Below, piece by piece: positions 21,930 to 32,668 of a DNA stretch of 64,000 nucleotides. Position 1 is the first letter of the stretch, and each line of letters opens with the position of its first letter. This DNA is from Lutjanus erythropterus (lineage: Eukaryota; Chordata; Actinopteri; Lutjaniformes; Lutjanidae), in NCBI GenBank assembly GCA_020091685.1, contig CM034601.1, positions 11,952,472 through 12,016,471 on the forward strand, read 5' to 3'. The position numbers were made by a program, and so were the translations under genes. The notes beneath the pieces are model-generated. The model searched no databases and had not been told where the DNA came from. It saw nothing but the letters and a program-made list of their open reading frames with translations.

Positions 21930-24192
21930 TTACAGTCGCTCAAACAGCTTAAGCCATGTTGCACCAAAATCTTCTACTTCAAGTCTTTGGTCATTTCTTC
22001 CTTTGGTAATTTAGTGATAACAAGCTTCAGTTTGTTTAATGATACCTTGTTGTGTTTCTTTTCATGTGCTAACAGTCCCTCCCATAATGACAGCCGGGTG
22101 TCTCAGATGTAAATATTTGTATTTAACGACTTGCTGTAATAATTGGCAACTTCTCCAAGTGTAATGAGACTCTTAATTAGTGCTTTATTAAAAGAAGGTG
22201 CACTGGAAAGGTCAACCAGTCAAGTCTGTACTGCATTTATTAAAGCTCACAGTCTGTGAACAACTTCAGTCTTCAGTAGTAAATGTTAAGGAGTTCAGTC
22301 TTTGCATCGCAGACTTCTGCTCTCCCTTAAGACTTAAGGCTTTAGTATCGCTGATAGTACTGCTGCTACACTTGTTAACGTGTAGGACATCGCATGAAAG
22401 GCTAAAATTCAGAGCATTTTATGTCCGAGGATAAGTTTTCAAATGTAGATTACAACTGGGCATCGAAATCCTTGAATGTTTGCAGATTTGACCTTGAGAT
22501 TTTGAACATGAAAAAAAAAAAAGAAATATAGCTGCACAAATCATCAATATTCCTCAGGTGTCAGACTCTCTCTGCATCCAAGGACCAACACTTCAAATCC
22601 TCAGGAAAACTATGTGATACATATTGGCATTGATGTACTGTAGCTGCTGTCAAGTCTTAAAATCCATGATTTCATCAGGATTTCTTCATTTGACAAGGTT
22701 ACAACTGGAAAGGTGGGCTTGGATTTTCATGATGAATGTCTCACCTACAAAGCCTGCCAGTTTGAGCTCTTAAATTCTGCCAAACGGTATATTTGGAGTC
22801 ATAAAAAAAATTCTTTGAAATTTCTACAGAAGCCTGTGTTCAGTGACCACCTCTTAATTATCTAGAACTGTTGAACAGATGCGTGTGGGAAGTATTGGTG
22901 TTGTGTTTGTTTTGACACAAATTAAAACTGTTTGGACTGAAGCGCTTCTGTGCTTAACATACTAAACATTCAAAGATGATAAAAAATAATGATGATAGAA
23001 TAATTTGCAAGTTAATAGTGTTGGAAAGTTAATAAAATGAAAAATATGGGGAGAATAAAGGGGTTATGTGGACTTGCCCTTCTCAAGGGTCTTTTAGTTT
23101 GAAAATTAACAGGATTCTCTCTGCTGTTTCTGTGTCTGACTTTCTGCCGTCTCGATCTGCTCTGTAGATTGACGTAGTATTTGTCAAAAACAGATTCTGC
23201 ACATATTCGCGGAACAGAGCGGAGAACTGCTTCTGGGACGCAGGCCTGCCACCTCTGGCGGCCGTGGCTCGGCCGTAACGCGGTCTAATCATGACCAGTG
23301 GAATCGAGCCAAAAGGGGCTGTTTGCAAGCTTTTTTTTTCTTAGTCAGAAACATTCCTCTGTAAACAGCGAGCTGGGAGAGCTTTTTCAGCTAAAACAAT
23401 TCAAGAGATAGTTTGTGTCATCAGCAAATACTGAATGTAAAAATGACAGCAGCAGGTAGAGCACTTGCTCTGGATTAAGGGGAGGCTGAAGCACATAGGG
23501 AGACCCGCTGATCTGGGTAGGGTCATGAGATTTTTTGGGCGATGGAACATCTCAATGGTCACCATTGTTTGGTTCAAGAGCTTAAGTTGGACGGAGACGA
23601 GTTCAAGGAGTACTCTATGAGCGGCACACAGTTTATAGTTTTTGTCCCGCCCCTCCTCCACTGTCCTTTGCTGTGTGAACAACTAGGTAAAAAGTGACAG
23701 TAAGCTGAACATTGACGCTCGGTGCCTCATCACTCAGCAGGTGTTTGTAACAGAGTGTAAATACGAGGAGCTTGCGAACGTTTAAAAAAAATATGCTGGC
23801 CTCACGCTTTGGTGGACACGTCCCCTTGGACAGGCGTAGGTTGATTTTATTTGTTTGAAGTTGCTGAACTCGATACAAAAGAAAAAGGAAACCAAAACTG
23901 GAGCAGGAAGGAAAGTCTGCTGTTGGTAAAGAGTTTACATTAGAGGAAATATTTCTCGTAAGTGAAATATTTCTTGTAACCATTTGATAAACACAGGCCT
24001 AAATCATTCTCATGGGGAAAGTAGAAATGATTCAATCATTATATGATTCATATCTTCATTCAGAGGGTTGAAGATAAACTGTCATCCACAAACACCTAGA
24101 AGTACTCAGAGTCAGCGTGGGCAGTGATGAAAACCATTATTAATGAATCTGCTGCCAGAAATGAGCAGGTGCAGTCGAAAAGGCCAAATGAC

Positions 24193-24215
24193 TTTTTTTT
24201 TTTTTTTTTTTTTTT
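24193..24215. repeat. T23 homopolymer
   Basis: Twenty-three consecutive T, possibly the reverse-complemented poly(A) tail of an old retroposon. No recognisable element was found next to it. Confidence 0.8.
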
Positions 24216-24883
24216 GCAATGACTCGGCCCGTACCAAACAACACATCTAGTCGACTCCACGCTGTGTTCAACCTTTTGCCTTTTGACACTTGGTAGCAGC
24301 TGCAGCGGGCTTAGTCTGACATTTGGAGAAGTCAGTAATAAAATCAGTTTACAGTGCAGACTGTAAATCCACTTGATGCATCTATAGTGGTGTCACACAG
24401 GCCAGATATGTGATTATTGGATCACACCTTCTGTTGCTCCATCGCTGACTTTTATTTACTCAGTGATTTAGTTTATTGAGGACAGTTTTTTTCTCACTGA
24501 AATGTATTTAAAGCTCCGTTAAGAGTTAACATCAAAGTGTACATCAGATTAGATGCATCAAGTTTCACCTATAAAATGAACTAAACCAAACAACCACAAT
24601 AACAGACTAAATATTTGTCTTTAGCTTTGGTAATTTCATGAATTTCTAAATAAAAGCATAATGTATTATATATATTAATATATGGATTTATTTATGAGAG
24701 GGATTCAAATCCCAAACGTGATTGGATTGCTAGAAAGTTGGCAGTTATGGACATACGGAGCTACAGAGGACTGTTCACCTCCACATGGACCTGCCTCACC
24801 CGAACTGTCAGCAGGGGGACTAACTGAGTCTGCAAACACAATCTTTGGAAATGTGGGAAAATGGATTTATCATTTCTCTGTGT

Positions 24884-24990
24884 CTTTGAAGGGTAAAGTC
24901 ACCCAAAAAACAACAAAGTCAAAAACATTTTCTTACTAACTCCCGGTGTTGATGTAGCTGTGCAGGTGTTGAGGTGTCTGTCTCTAATGT
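24884..24990. mobile_element. Left end of a MITE-like element
   Basis: GAAGGGTAAAGTCACCCAAA followed by CAAAGTCAAAAACATTTTC resembles the AGGG(A/T)...TTCACCCAAAAATCAAAAA ends at 5298 and 35903. No matching right end was located. Confidence 0.45.
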
Positions 24991-27900
24991 TTCTGCCACC
25001 ATCCTACTACTAAATTACATTAAAAAGATGCAAAAGCTGCATTTCTGTCCGAACACGGTGTCCTGGCTACTCTGACTAACCTACACCAGGGATCCCAAAC
25101 CTTTTTTACACCACTGATTGTTTTAATGTTTCTGTCCGATCAGGCCAACGAGGGTTTGGGGCGTACATCAGTGCTCGCACTGGAAGATAAAGTAGTCAGG
25201 GAGTCTCCTGTTAGTCTGTTTGTCATTTCACATGGGTTCATATGCAATTTCTCTGTTTATCCCCCCAACAAACAAATAACCCTCGATCCTGGGTGAAAAA
25301 AGAGGAATCGAGACAGACGGAGAAAAAAGAGTGATTAGCATAAAAACAAAACTAAACAGAAACGTAACTTTATTTGCCCTGCCGTTTATTGCATTTCCTT
25401 AGTGAATAAAAAACAGAATATGGATAGACCTCTCAGCAACACACAGGCTGCGGCCTCACACAGATTTCGTGCACGCCTGAAGGCTGACAGGTTGTGATGA
25501 TGAACTGGTTTACCTCGCATACTGATGACCTACTTTAGTTCAAAATCAGTGTATTGTTGTTGGGGGTGTGACGGGGACTGATGAGGAAAAATGCAGCACG
25601 GACGCGACTGAGTTCAAGGTAATTACTGCAAAAACAGGATATAATAGCCTCAAAAGTTTTTTGCATTTTTGCCACATCTTTTAAACCATATTAAGATCAG
25701 ACTTCCATGACATAACCTCAGATTTTCATGCTATAACGAAACAAAACAACAAAAGTTATTTGGCATTTTCCTGTTTTTCACCAATAAAGAATGGTTGTAC
25801 CATGTCCAAGACCTTTCTATTAGATTTTTAATGTCAGTATTATATGGAAAAAGTAGATTCATTTCTCTTCGTATGTTGTCTGCTTTAGGAGTTATGAAAA
25901 GTGGGACATTTGTTGATGTTGGCAACATCAAAAATCCCTAACTAGACACCATTAGGGTCCTAAGAAAGCAGGCTGCAAAAAAATGGCACATACAGCGGGG
26001 TGCATGGGAACCTGTTTCTCCGACTAGAATATCCGTTTAAGGTTTTTGTGTCTCAAACATCATTTGTAAGACTACAGTAGGTTTTACTGTGAACTAAATG
26101 CTGCTGTGTTTTTTGTTTTCTTTTTCTTTTAAGTTGCTGAATGCAGTTGAACCAGGGAAGGGAGAAATATTGAGTGAGAGGGGAAAGCTTGTTTGTGAAA
26201 ATGTTAAGCAGAAGTTTTTTTTTCCAGATGGTGGAGTCAGTAGAATCAGTCAGGTTTTTTTTGTCACCACTCTCATAAGCAACACAGAGAAGAGAGTCAC
26301 CAGCCCGCCGAATGCTGAACTCTCTCTGAAAAGTACAAGCACCGACCTGCACGCACACATTTACAAATGTACACGCACACTGTGACAACAACACATAGCC
26401 ACAAGGGCTCACACACTCCAAATCACACCATGCCTGGAGGGACTCAGTGGGAGGCCGCCTCTTAGTATGACCTGTAATGGATAGCACTGTGCGACACACA
26501 CACACGCACAGACACACATCCACACATTTTCCCAAGTTACCAAAATGTCAGCAGAAATGGGGGAACCGTGTTTGTTGTGACTTGGCTTGTCTTTCTGCTT
26601 TGCTGCACTTCTATTGGAACCTCGATAACGCAAGAAATGGACCGAAAATGACACTTTAAAACAAATGGTTGTGACAAAGTGCCTGAGAGATTGAAGAAAA
26701 AATATGTGTTTACATGCATGTGTGTTTCAGAGATGGAGGTTCTCTCCAAAACAGAAACCACTGTTTTCTGCCAGTCTACTTGTCTTTTTAATGAAGACAG
26801 AATTAACACTCAATGGGATTTCCCTTTCACTGTTTACTTTTTTCTCTGCTCCCATATTTCACTAAGCCCCGCCCTCCTTAGTTACTGTTGCTACGTCTTT
26901 CAGGCTTTCCATTCTCGCTCTGCACGTAATACAGTTTTCAGTGATAACATCGAAATTGGCAATAGTTTTTGAACAGTCTCACAGCTTCTTTATTTTTAGT
27001 TTTGAATTTCAAATTGGTTGGGACGAGGAACAGAAACTACTTGGTTAGGTTTAAGCAAGAAAACTGCTTGAGTGTGTTTTCAAAAATGTCACGGGTTATG
27101 TTTAAATACACCCGTTCACAATGTTAGAAAGGCTTTCTCCCAATCACAAGGATACATCGTCGTGGTAACAAGAACTAGCCAATGAAAGCACAGTAGTAGT
27201 AGTAGCCAATCACAGCACAGTAGGGGGGGACTAGGTGGAACAGTCTTGGGAAAAAAAAAGCTAAATTGATGACTTTCGCTAGTAGATTTTATAAGTGTGG
27301 CTAGCTAATGTTAGCTAAAGCTAATGCTTAATCTCCTTGAGTTGAGAAGTTTGTCTCCAGCTAAGTTTTTAATGTTTCCATCTGACCTTTTTAAAATGTT
27401 TTAAATATGTAAAGTGACTGAGGCTAAAGCTAGTTTATGACAGGAATACACTCATTAATGGTGGGAAGGGAAGTGCAGGGATTGGTGTAAGTGCAGCAGA
27501 CCTTGAGACGGTCACCCAGCCTGTCCAGCTGGACTGCGATCACCCCAGGGAGAGAGCTAAGCTAACCCAGCGTAGTGCTAAGAGAGTGAGCCAGAGAGAG
27601 GTGGCATGCCGGACATGCTAACATTTACAGCTTGGGTTAGATAAAAACGGTTTTACTTATATATTTGCTCTTGTTATATTGGTTTTTGAAAGAGTACCAA
27701 AAAAGACACCACCATCCAAATTCATGAGACAGTAAGTACTGCTCTTCTTGGAGTCCCATGCACACTGTTTCAACATGCAGCACAGGGATAATCAGCGGCA
27801 ACAGCAAGTGGGCCAAAAATGAAAGTCACTGGGGCTTTGTGGGCCTCACAAAATACTTTATCAATTAATGGCTACAAATAATTCTTACAACATAATGTTA

Positions 27901-28836
27901 CCAGATGTATTACTGCATGGAATAAACTAGTCATGTGCATCCCTTTTTCTCTTTAATGGTGTTATAATCAATTCCAGACAGTAGCCAGGCCATACAAAAA
28001 AACTAGGAATGCTTTGGCTACAAGGCTCAATACAGAAGTGCAAAAAGTTGCTTCTAAAAAAATCAAGGAAGCATGAGATGTTTTCTGACAAGTCCATATC
28101 CACAAATGTAAAAAAAACAAGATGACAAACAGTCTGCAGACTAACAGTAAGTAGGCCCATTTGAATCATAAACAGATCTGTCGTATTTGCGCTTTCAAGA
28201 TAACATTACATATCTCAATCATGTGATTTACTGCTATAGAACCACTATACATATATCAGACTTCTGTCTTTGAGTCTGTGAGAGAAATGACACTGCCTTG
28301 ATTTTGCTATTTCAACATAGTTTGAGTGCACAGAGTGCAGCGTAAGGCTTGACGTAGCGAATGGCAGGTGTGAGTGTAATCCTGTCGCAGCCAGTCACAG
28401 CACATAAGAGCTTTACATAACCAAGACCATATTGGCTCAGATCATACAGACTGTGGTTCAGATGTCTCAGAGTAGCTCAGATATATGTACATTAGTTTTA
28501 TTTATCATATCACACACGCCAGCCTGATTTGCAGGCAGCCTCTTGCGGGCCGTATAAAAACTCAAAAGGGCTTCATCTGGCCGGTGGGCTGCGAGTAGAA
28601 TGAGGCTGATGTAGAGAAATGCAAAGCTTGACAGGCCTGCGGTGCCTAGTTACAGTTACAAAGCTATAACTGGACAGATGCTGTTCACAGGGGGCTCAGC
28701 CAAGGGTCAGTTCCAGTGCTCCATCTCTTCTTTGGCTCCCTGCATCCTCCTCATCCTTCATCCCTTGTCTCTTCTGTACCACTTTCCTCCTTCCTCTGTT
28801 CTTAACAACATTTCCTCTCTTTCTTCCTTCTCCCAG

Positions 28837-29349
28837 TGCTCCATGCCCTCCTGTATTGTGGCCTTCCATGTGACGTGCGCCTTCGACCACGGCCTGGAGA
28901 TGAGGACCATCCTGGCAGAGAACGACGAGGTGCGCTTCAAGTCCTTCTGCCTGGAGCACAGCTGCACTGCCAGCAACAGCAGTGCTAACATCAACAGCAC
29001 CTCCAGCTTGACCAGCGTGAGCAACGGCAACCACGCCACCACCACTTCCACCACCAACGGAGCACACGGCGCCGCGGCCAGACCTGACTGGGCCGCCACC
29101 AGCGTCGGTCCTGAGCTGCGGCCGGACCAGCAGCACCAGCCAAACAGCAGCGGCGGCAGCAGCGACCCGGAGCAGAGGTCGGTATTGTACGCCGTTTCGG
29201 TGTCGGCATCAGAGCGAGCAGAGCGGGACCAGCTGGAGAGGGAGAAGGTGAGCCAGAGGAAACAGAAGCTCCAGGAGCTCGAGGACGAGTTTTACCGACT
29301 GGTGGACCCCAGTGAGGTGGCCGAGAACCTGGCGCTGCCTGTCTCCCAG
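28837..29349 (+). CDS. jade2: jade2 exon: end of extended PHD, long Ser/Asn/Thr linker, helical segment
   Basis: This exon of 513 bp (171 codons, phase 0) is unusually long. Residues 1-42 (CSMPSCIVAFHVTC to CLEHS) supply the last Cys/His ligands of the extended PHD. Residues 43-139 form a low-complexity linker rich in Ser, Asn, Thr and Gly (SNSSANINSTSS, HATTTSTTNG, NSSGGSSD), ending in a charged ERAERDQLEREK stretch. Residues 140-171 (QRKQKLQELEDEFYRLVDPS onward) return to conserved sequence. As I recall human JADE2, the linker there is only about 27 residues, so this gene carries about 70 extra. The acceptor is TTCTCCCAG. The donor is CAG|GTACAT, a weak +4 to +6. Read-through would add Val-His and stop. 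The GC content is well above the flanking introns. Confidence 0.95.
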
Positions 29350-29570
29350 GTACATTAAACTAATTAAACTATTATTTGTTATATGAAATGATAACATGAT
29401 GTTTACAATGACCATGAGAAACCTGATCATTCATATTCCTGAATACATGATTCTGGCATTATTCAGGTTTCTTCTGTGTGAAGTTGAAGCTTGATCTCTC
29501 ACCTTCAAGTCACCACAGGAAGTCGCAATGTTGCAATCGCAACAATTAAGGCAAATTCAACCAATCCCTG

Positions 29571-29662
29571 TAAATTCAGCACATCCTTGCAATATTGTCC
29601 AATCAGTGCAACTTTTCAGGAAATTTGACCAATCATAATTGCTTCCTGCGAGTTCCACCAAT
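29571..29662 (+). repeat. Repeat segment with four CCAAT words
   Basis: CCAAT occurs at 29571, 29599, 29629 and 29658, about 30 bp apart, in sequence resembling a fish repeat (AGTCGCAATGTTGCAATCGC just upstream). The spacing is probably a property of the repeat, not a promoter. Confidence 0.4.
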
Positions 29663-29714
29663 CATAGCAGTCCTACACTCAAACGTCATACATGTACATT
29701 TCAGTTAACGACTC

Positions 29715-30032
29715 TAGGGCTGCAACTAATGATTATTTTATGTCAATTACGCTCTTGATTATTTTCTCAAGTAATCAATTAGTTGTTTGGTCCATAAAAT
29801 GTCACAGAATGGAGGAAAATGTCATCAGTGTTTCCCGAGATGACATCTTCAGATGTTCCACAACCCAGAGACATTAATTTTATTGTCATAAATGAGTAAA
29901 GAACTATTTCTATTCTTTGATATTTATGATAGAAAATGAAGAGATGGATTTTGGACTAAATAATTAATCAGGAAAATAATCAGCAGACTAATCAATGATT
30001 AATAATGGAATTAACTGTTAGTTGCAGCCCTA
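29715..30032 (+). mobile_element. Complete AGGGCTGCAACTAA-type MITE
   Basis: The left end TAGGGCTGCAACTAATGATT is mirrored by the right end AACTGTTAGTTGCAGCCCTA. The interior has ATTATTTTCTC, GTTTGGTCCATAAAATGTCA and CATAAATGAGTAAAGAA, the body of a very common fish element. There is no transposase and no clear target duplication. Other copies are at 21860, 35217 (reverse), 43610 and 63140 (reverse). Confidence 0.8.
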
Positions 30033-32373
30033 ATGTCCAGGTTTCTCAGAACCAGTATAAGTCTGTAAACAGATTTCTGAAACCAGGATGATGTTTACAT
30101 GTGCAAAATGTAACCAGAATAATCTAAAAATGTGATCATAACCATGTTAACGCATGTGATAGTGATGGGTACCAAAAATACCTCACTCCTCCAGACTGTG
30201 AGTCAGGTATAAATAAAGCAGGAAGTATAACGGCGGCAGACGGGGTTGACAGACAGGCTGAAAAAGGCTCGCTGATGAGACGGGTCAGAATAGCAGCACT
30301 TGTTCATGCTAAAAGGCAACAAGTATGTAAATGCTGTGACAGCGAGGTACAGCAGGGTGTCTCAGAACACACAGTTCAGTGAACCGTGAAGATGGAAAGT
30401 TACGTGTCTGTCCAGTGAAAACAAGAAGCCGAAGCTGCTTGGGGCCGAACAACTAAAGACAGGAGAACATGGCCTCATCTGTCAAAACACAGTACATCTG
30501 TGGAGAGCTTTAAGAACTCGTGTTGGCTTAAAATATTATAAAAAACATAAATAGTACATTATAATAAATAAAAACATGCTAAGTTCACTCAATTTGCTGC
30601 ACGACATCATCTTCACCTTGTATTTCACATACACAGTTAATTACATATTAGTTAAGATGAAGAGTTTCTCTCCCACAGTTAATTAAATTTAATCAGATGT
30701 GGTATTGATGAGTTGCATTTAGAGTGCCGGCTCTAGTGCATCAAATAAAGTGCTCCCTATTCACAGGTAAACTGTCTGATAAATCACAGGCATTTGTTTA
30801 GAGCGCGCAGTGATTAACTGGCCTCTGCTTTCCAAACATGGTTGTGGCTGCAGGCGAGAGCTTTTTCTTCATCCTAAAGGAAGGCTACAGCCGTACGCAA
30901 ACAGCCTTTTATATGTAGGGTTAAAAACTTTGTAACATGCTTTAATGCAATAATTGTTATTACTAATTATATTCAAAGCAGTTTAAAATATTCAAGTGTA
31001 GCAGAATTATGTTGTTAATTATTGATGTACATGATAGTGATTTCAAGCATGAATTATTTGGATTATAATTCATGCCATATTCATTTGGAAGGTGAAACCA
31101 AACACTGGCAGTGCAAGTGCACCATAGAAAATTGCCACTGGTACCTCTACTGGTCAACAATGTAAAGAATTAAAAAGACAAAATGATAAATGTATAATAG
31201 GCCTGGAGCCAAGTCCAGCTCTCAGGATGTTGTCTGTCTGTGTTTTTTTTTTTTTTTCCAGTTAGCTTATACCTTTGGCCAAGTCCATAACGAGCATCCC
31301 AAAACCTCCTTTTTGATGTTTCTTGAGAAATTATCTTATTGCAAATATTAAGGTGCTACGATTGCGTAAGTGGTCATAGAAGTGTGATGTTTGGTCGGGA
31401 GTATCCTGAAACAAACGAGAAAGTAGCAGAACAAGATTCTGGGGCCGTAATATTTTAAAATATCACCACGATATTCACAAAAACACAAACGAATTACTGC
31501 CCACTTGAGAAATTCTCATCAAAAAGGATTATTTCCAGCACCTTATGATGAATATCAGTGCCATACTTGTATATTGAAAACTTCCCACGTTCATAAGCTT
31601 CGGTTTGATCCGAAGATGACCTTTGCTTCTTCCAGATGGTGGTACGCATGTTTCTTGCAACTAACAATATGTTCATACGTACTGCTGCTACTGCTATCTG
31701 AAGTGAAAGTGAAAAGTGAACGTTAATGAAGGAAAAACAAATGTTTTTGAATGATATTCAAGATGTTTTTATGCTGTATCTCTACAGAGAGCTTGTCCAA
31801 ACCAATACACTCAATCATACAGTCATAGACTAGCTTGTGATCCAGAAACCAACCATCGGTAGTTATGAATATTGCCAAACTATATGCATTTAGCAAAAGA
31901 CAAACATACATACAAGCAAACGGAGAAACAGACAGAAAAGGTTGAAGACATGAGAGTATCAAAGACCCTGCAGTGTCCACCTTTTAACCCCTTTTAGTCC
32001 AGGTGATGTGTGAAAATTATCCTAATTTTTTCATAAAAGCATGAAACTTTGTATGGTTGTACAACATTTTCAGGACTTGTGGCATCCATTGTAACCATTA
32101 TACTTTCCAACATAACCAAATTCTGTATTTTGCCATTTATCTCCTGAATCAAATATGGTAACACAGAAAAGGTGACGTCTACCCCTATATTTTGATGGTC
32201 AAGGATTGCAATGATAGCGAGAAGGAAATCACAGGATCTAAGAATATATGTCAGACCTTAAGTGGAATAATGCTGTTTCATTTGAGGCCATTGACGCCTC
32301 GATCTACTTACTTCCATGAGAACACTATAATGCTAAAAAAAACTGAAAGTAAATATTTTGTCTCTCCTTTAAG

Positions 32374-32538
32374 GTGGACTTCTTATATCAGTTCTGGAAG
32401 TTGAAGAGGAAGGCCAATTTTAATCGACCTCTTGTGACCTTAAAGAGGGACGAGGTGGACAACCTGGCCCAGCAGGAGCAGGACGTCCTCTACAGACGCC
32501 TCAAACTCTTCACACACCTCCGACAGGACCTGGAGAGG
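32374..32538 (+). CDS. jade2: jade2 exon: basic/helical segment after the extended PHD
   Basis: This 165-bp exon (55 codons, phase 0) encodes [20 protein letters not shown], then a [18 protein letters not shown] stretch and [12 protein letters not shown]. The QFWKLKRK basic run and the [23 protein letters not shown] helix are hallmarks of JADE proteins, and [13 protein letters not shown] fits JADE2. The segment lies in the part of JADE proteins downstream of the PHD fingers. The acceptor is CTCTCCTTTAAG (AAG rather than CAG) and the donor a strong AGG|GTGAGT at 32539. The next coding segment (VRNLxYMVTRRE expected) is not found in the remaining 31 kb. Confidence 0.95.
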
Positions 32539-32640
32539 GTGAGTAGGAGATGTGTGTGTGTGGTATTAAGCGCTGAACTCGTTGCTTTGTGGAGTTCATT
32601 ATTCAGACTGGAGGTCATCTTTCGTATTGTGTGTATGTCT

Positions 32641-32668
32641 GTGTGTGTGTGTGTGTGCGTGTGTGTGT
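32641..32668. repeat. (GT)n microsatellite
   Basis: A GT tract with a GC and a TTT interruption at its end, about 100 bp downstream of the donor at 32539. Confidence 0.85.

Larger units (their letters stand above)
20087..28836 (+). other. jade2 intron (8750 bp)
   Basis: This is the largest complete intron in the window. It has an imperfect hairpin at 20504-20590 in a region of TTATTAC/GTAATAA words, a decayed element end at 21860-21929, a CpG-rich patch at 23208-23282, T23 at 24193-24215 and a MITE left end near 24884-24990. CA-rich sequence lies at about 26490-26525. Short TAATGTTAGCTAAAGCTAATGC repeats lie near 27299-27330. Fish-repeat-like CTGGCCGGTGGGCTGCGAG sequence is at about 28525-28610. 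The rest shows nothing I can name, and no exon is seen. Confidence 0.75.
29350..32373 (+). other. jade2 intron (3024 bp)
   Basis: It contains a repeat with four CCAAT words (29571-29662), a full AGGGCTGCAACTAA-type element (29715-30032) and a possibly single-copy patch at 30720-30870 with a CACAG|GTAAAC sequence. A T-rich run lies near 31243-31258, followed by AT-rich sequence. The acceptor tract before the next exon is TCTCTCCTTTAAG. No exon is seen. Confidence 0.8.

Noticed and set aside
26053-26535. 160-codon minus-strand frame
   Set aside because: Starts within a CA-rich tract giving a Cys/Val run and has no family resemblance.
28642-28836. Apparent ATG-initiated extension upstream of the 28837 exon
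   Set aside because: The preceding sequence is a long pyrimidine tract ending in TTCTCCCAG, a standard acceptor. The conserved protein starts exactly at CSMPSC.
28991-29209. Minus-strand frames over the linker exon
   Set aside because: Shadows of the GC-rich coding exon on the + strand.
29571-29662. CCAAT-box promoter
   Set aside because: The regular CCAAT words lie in sequence resembling a dispersed repeat, with no TATA, CpG island or transcript start nearby.
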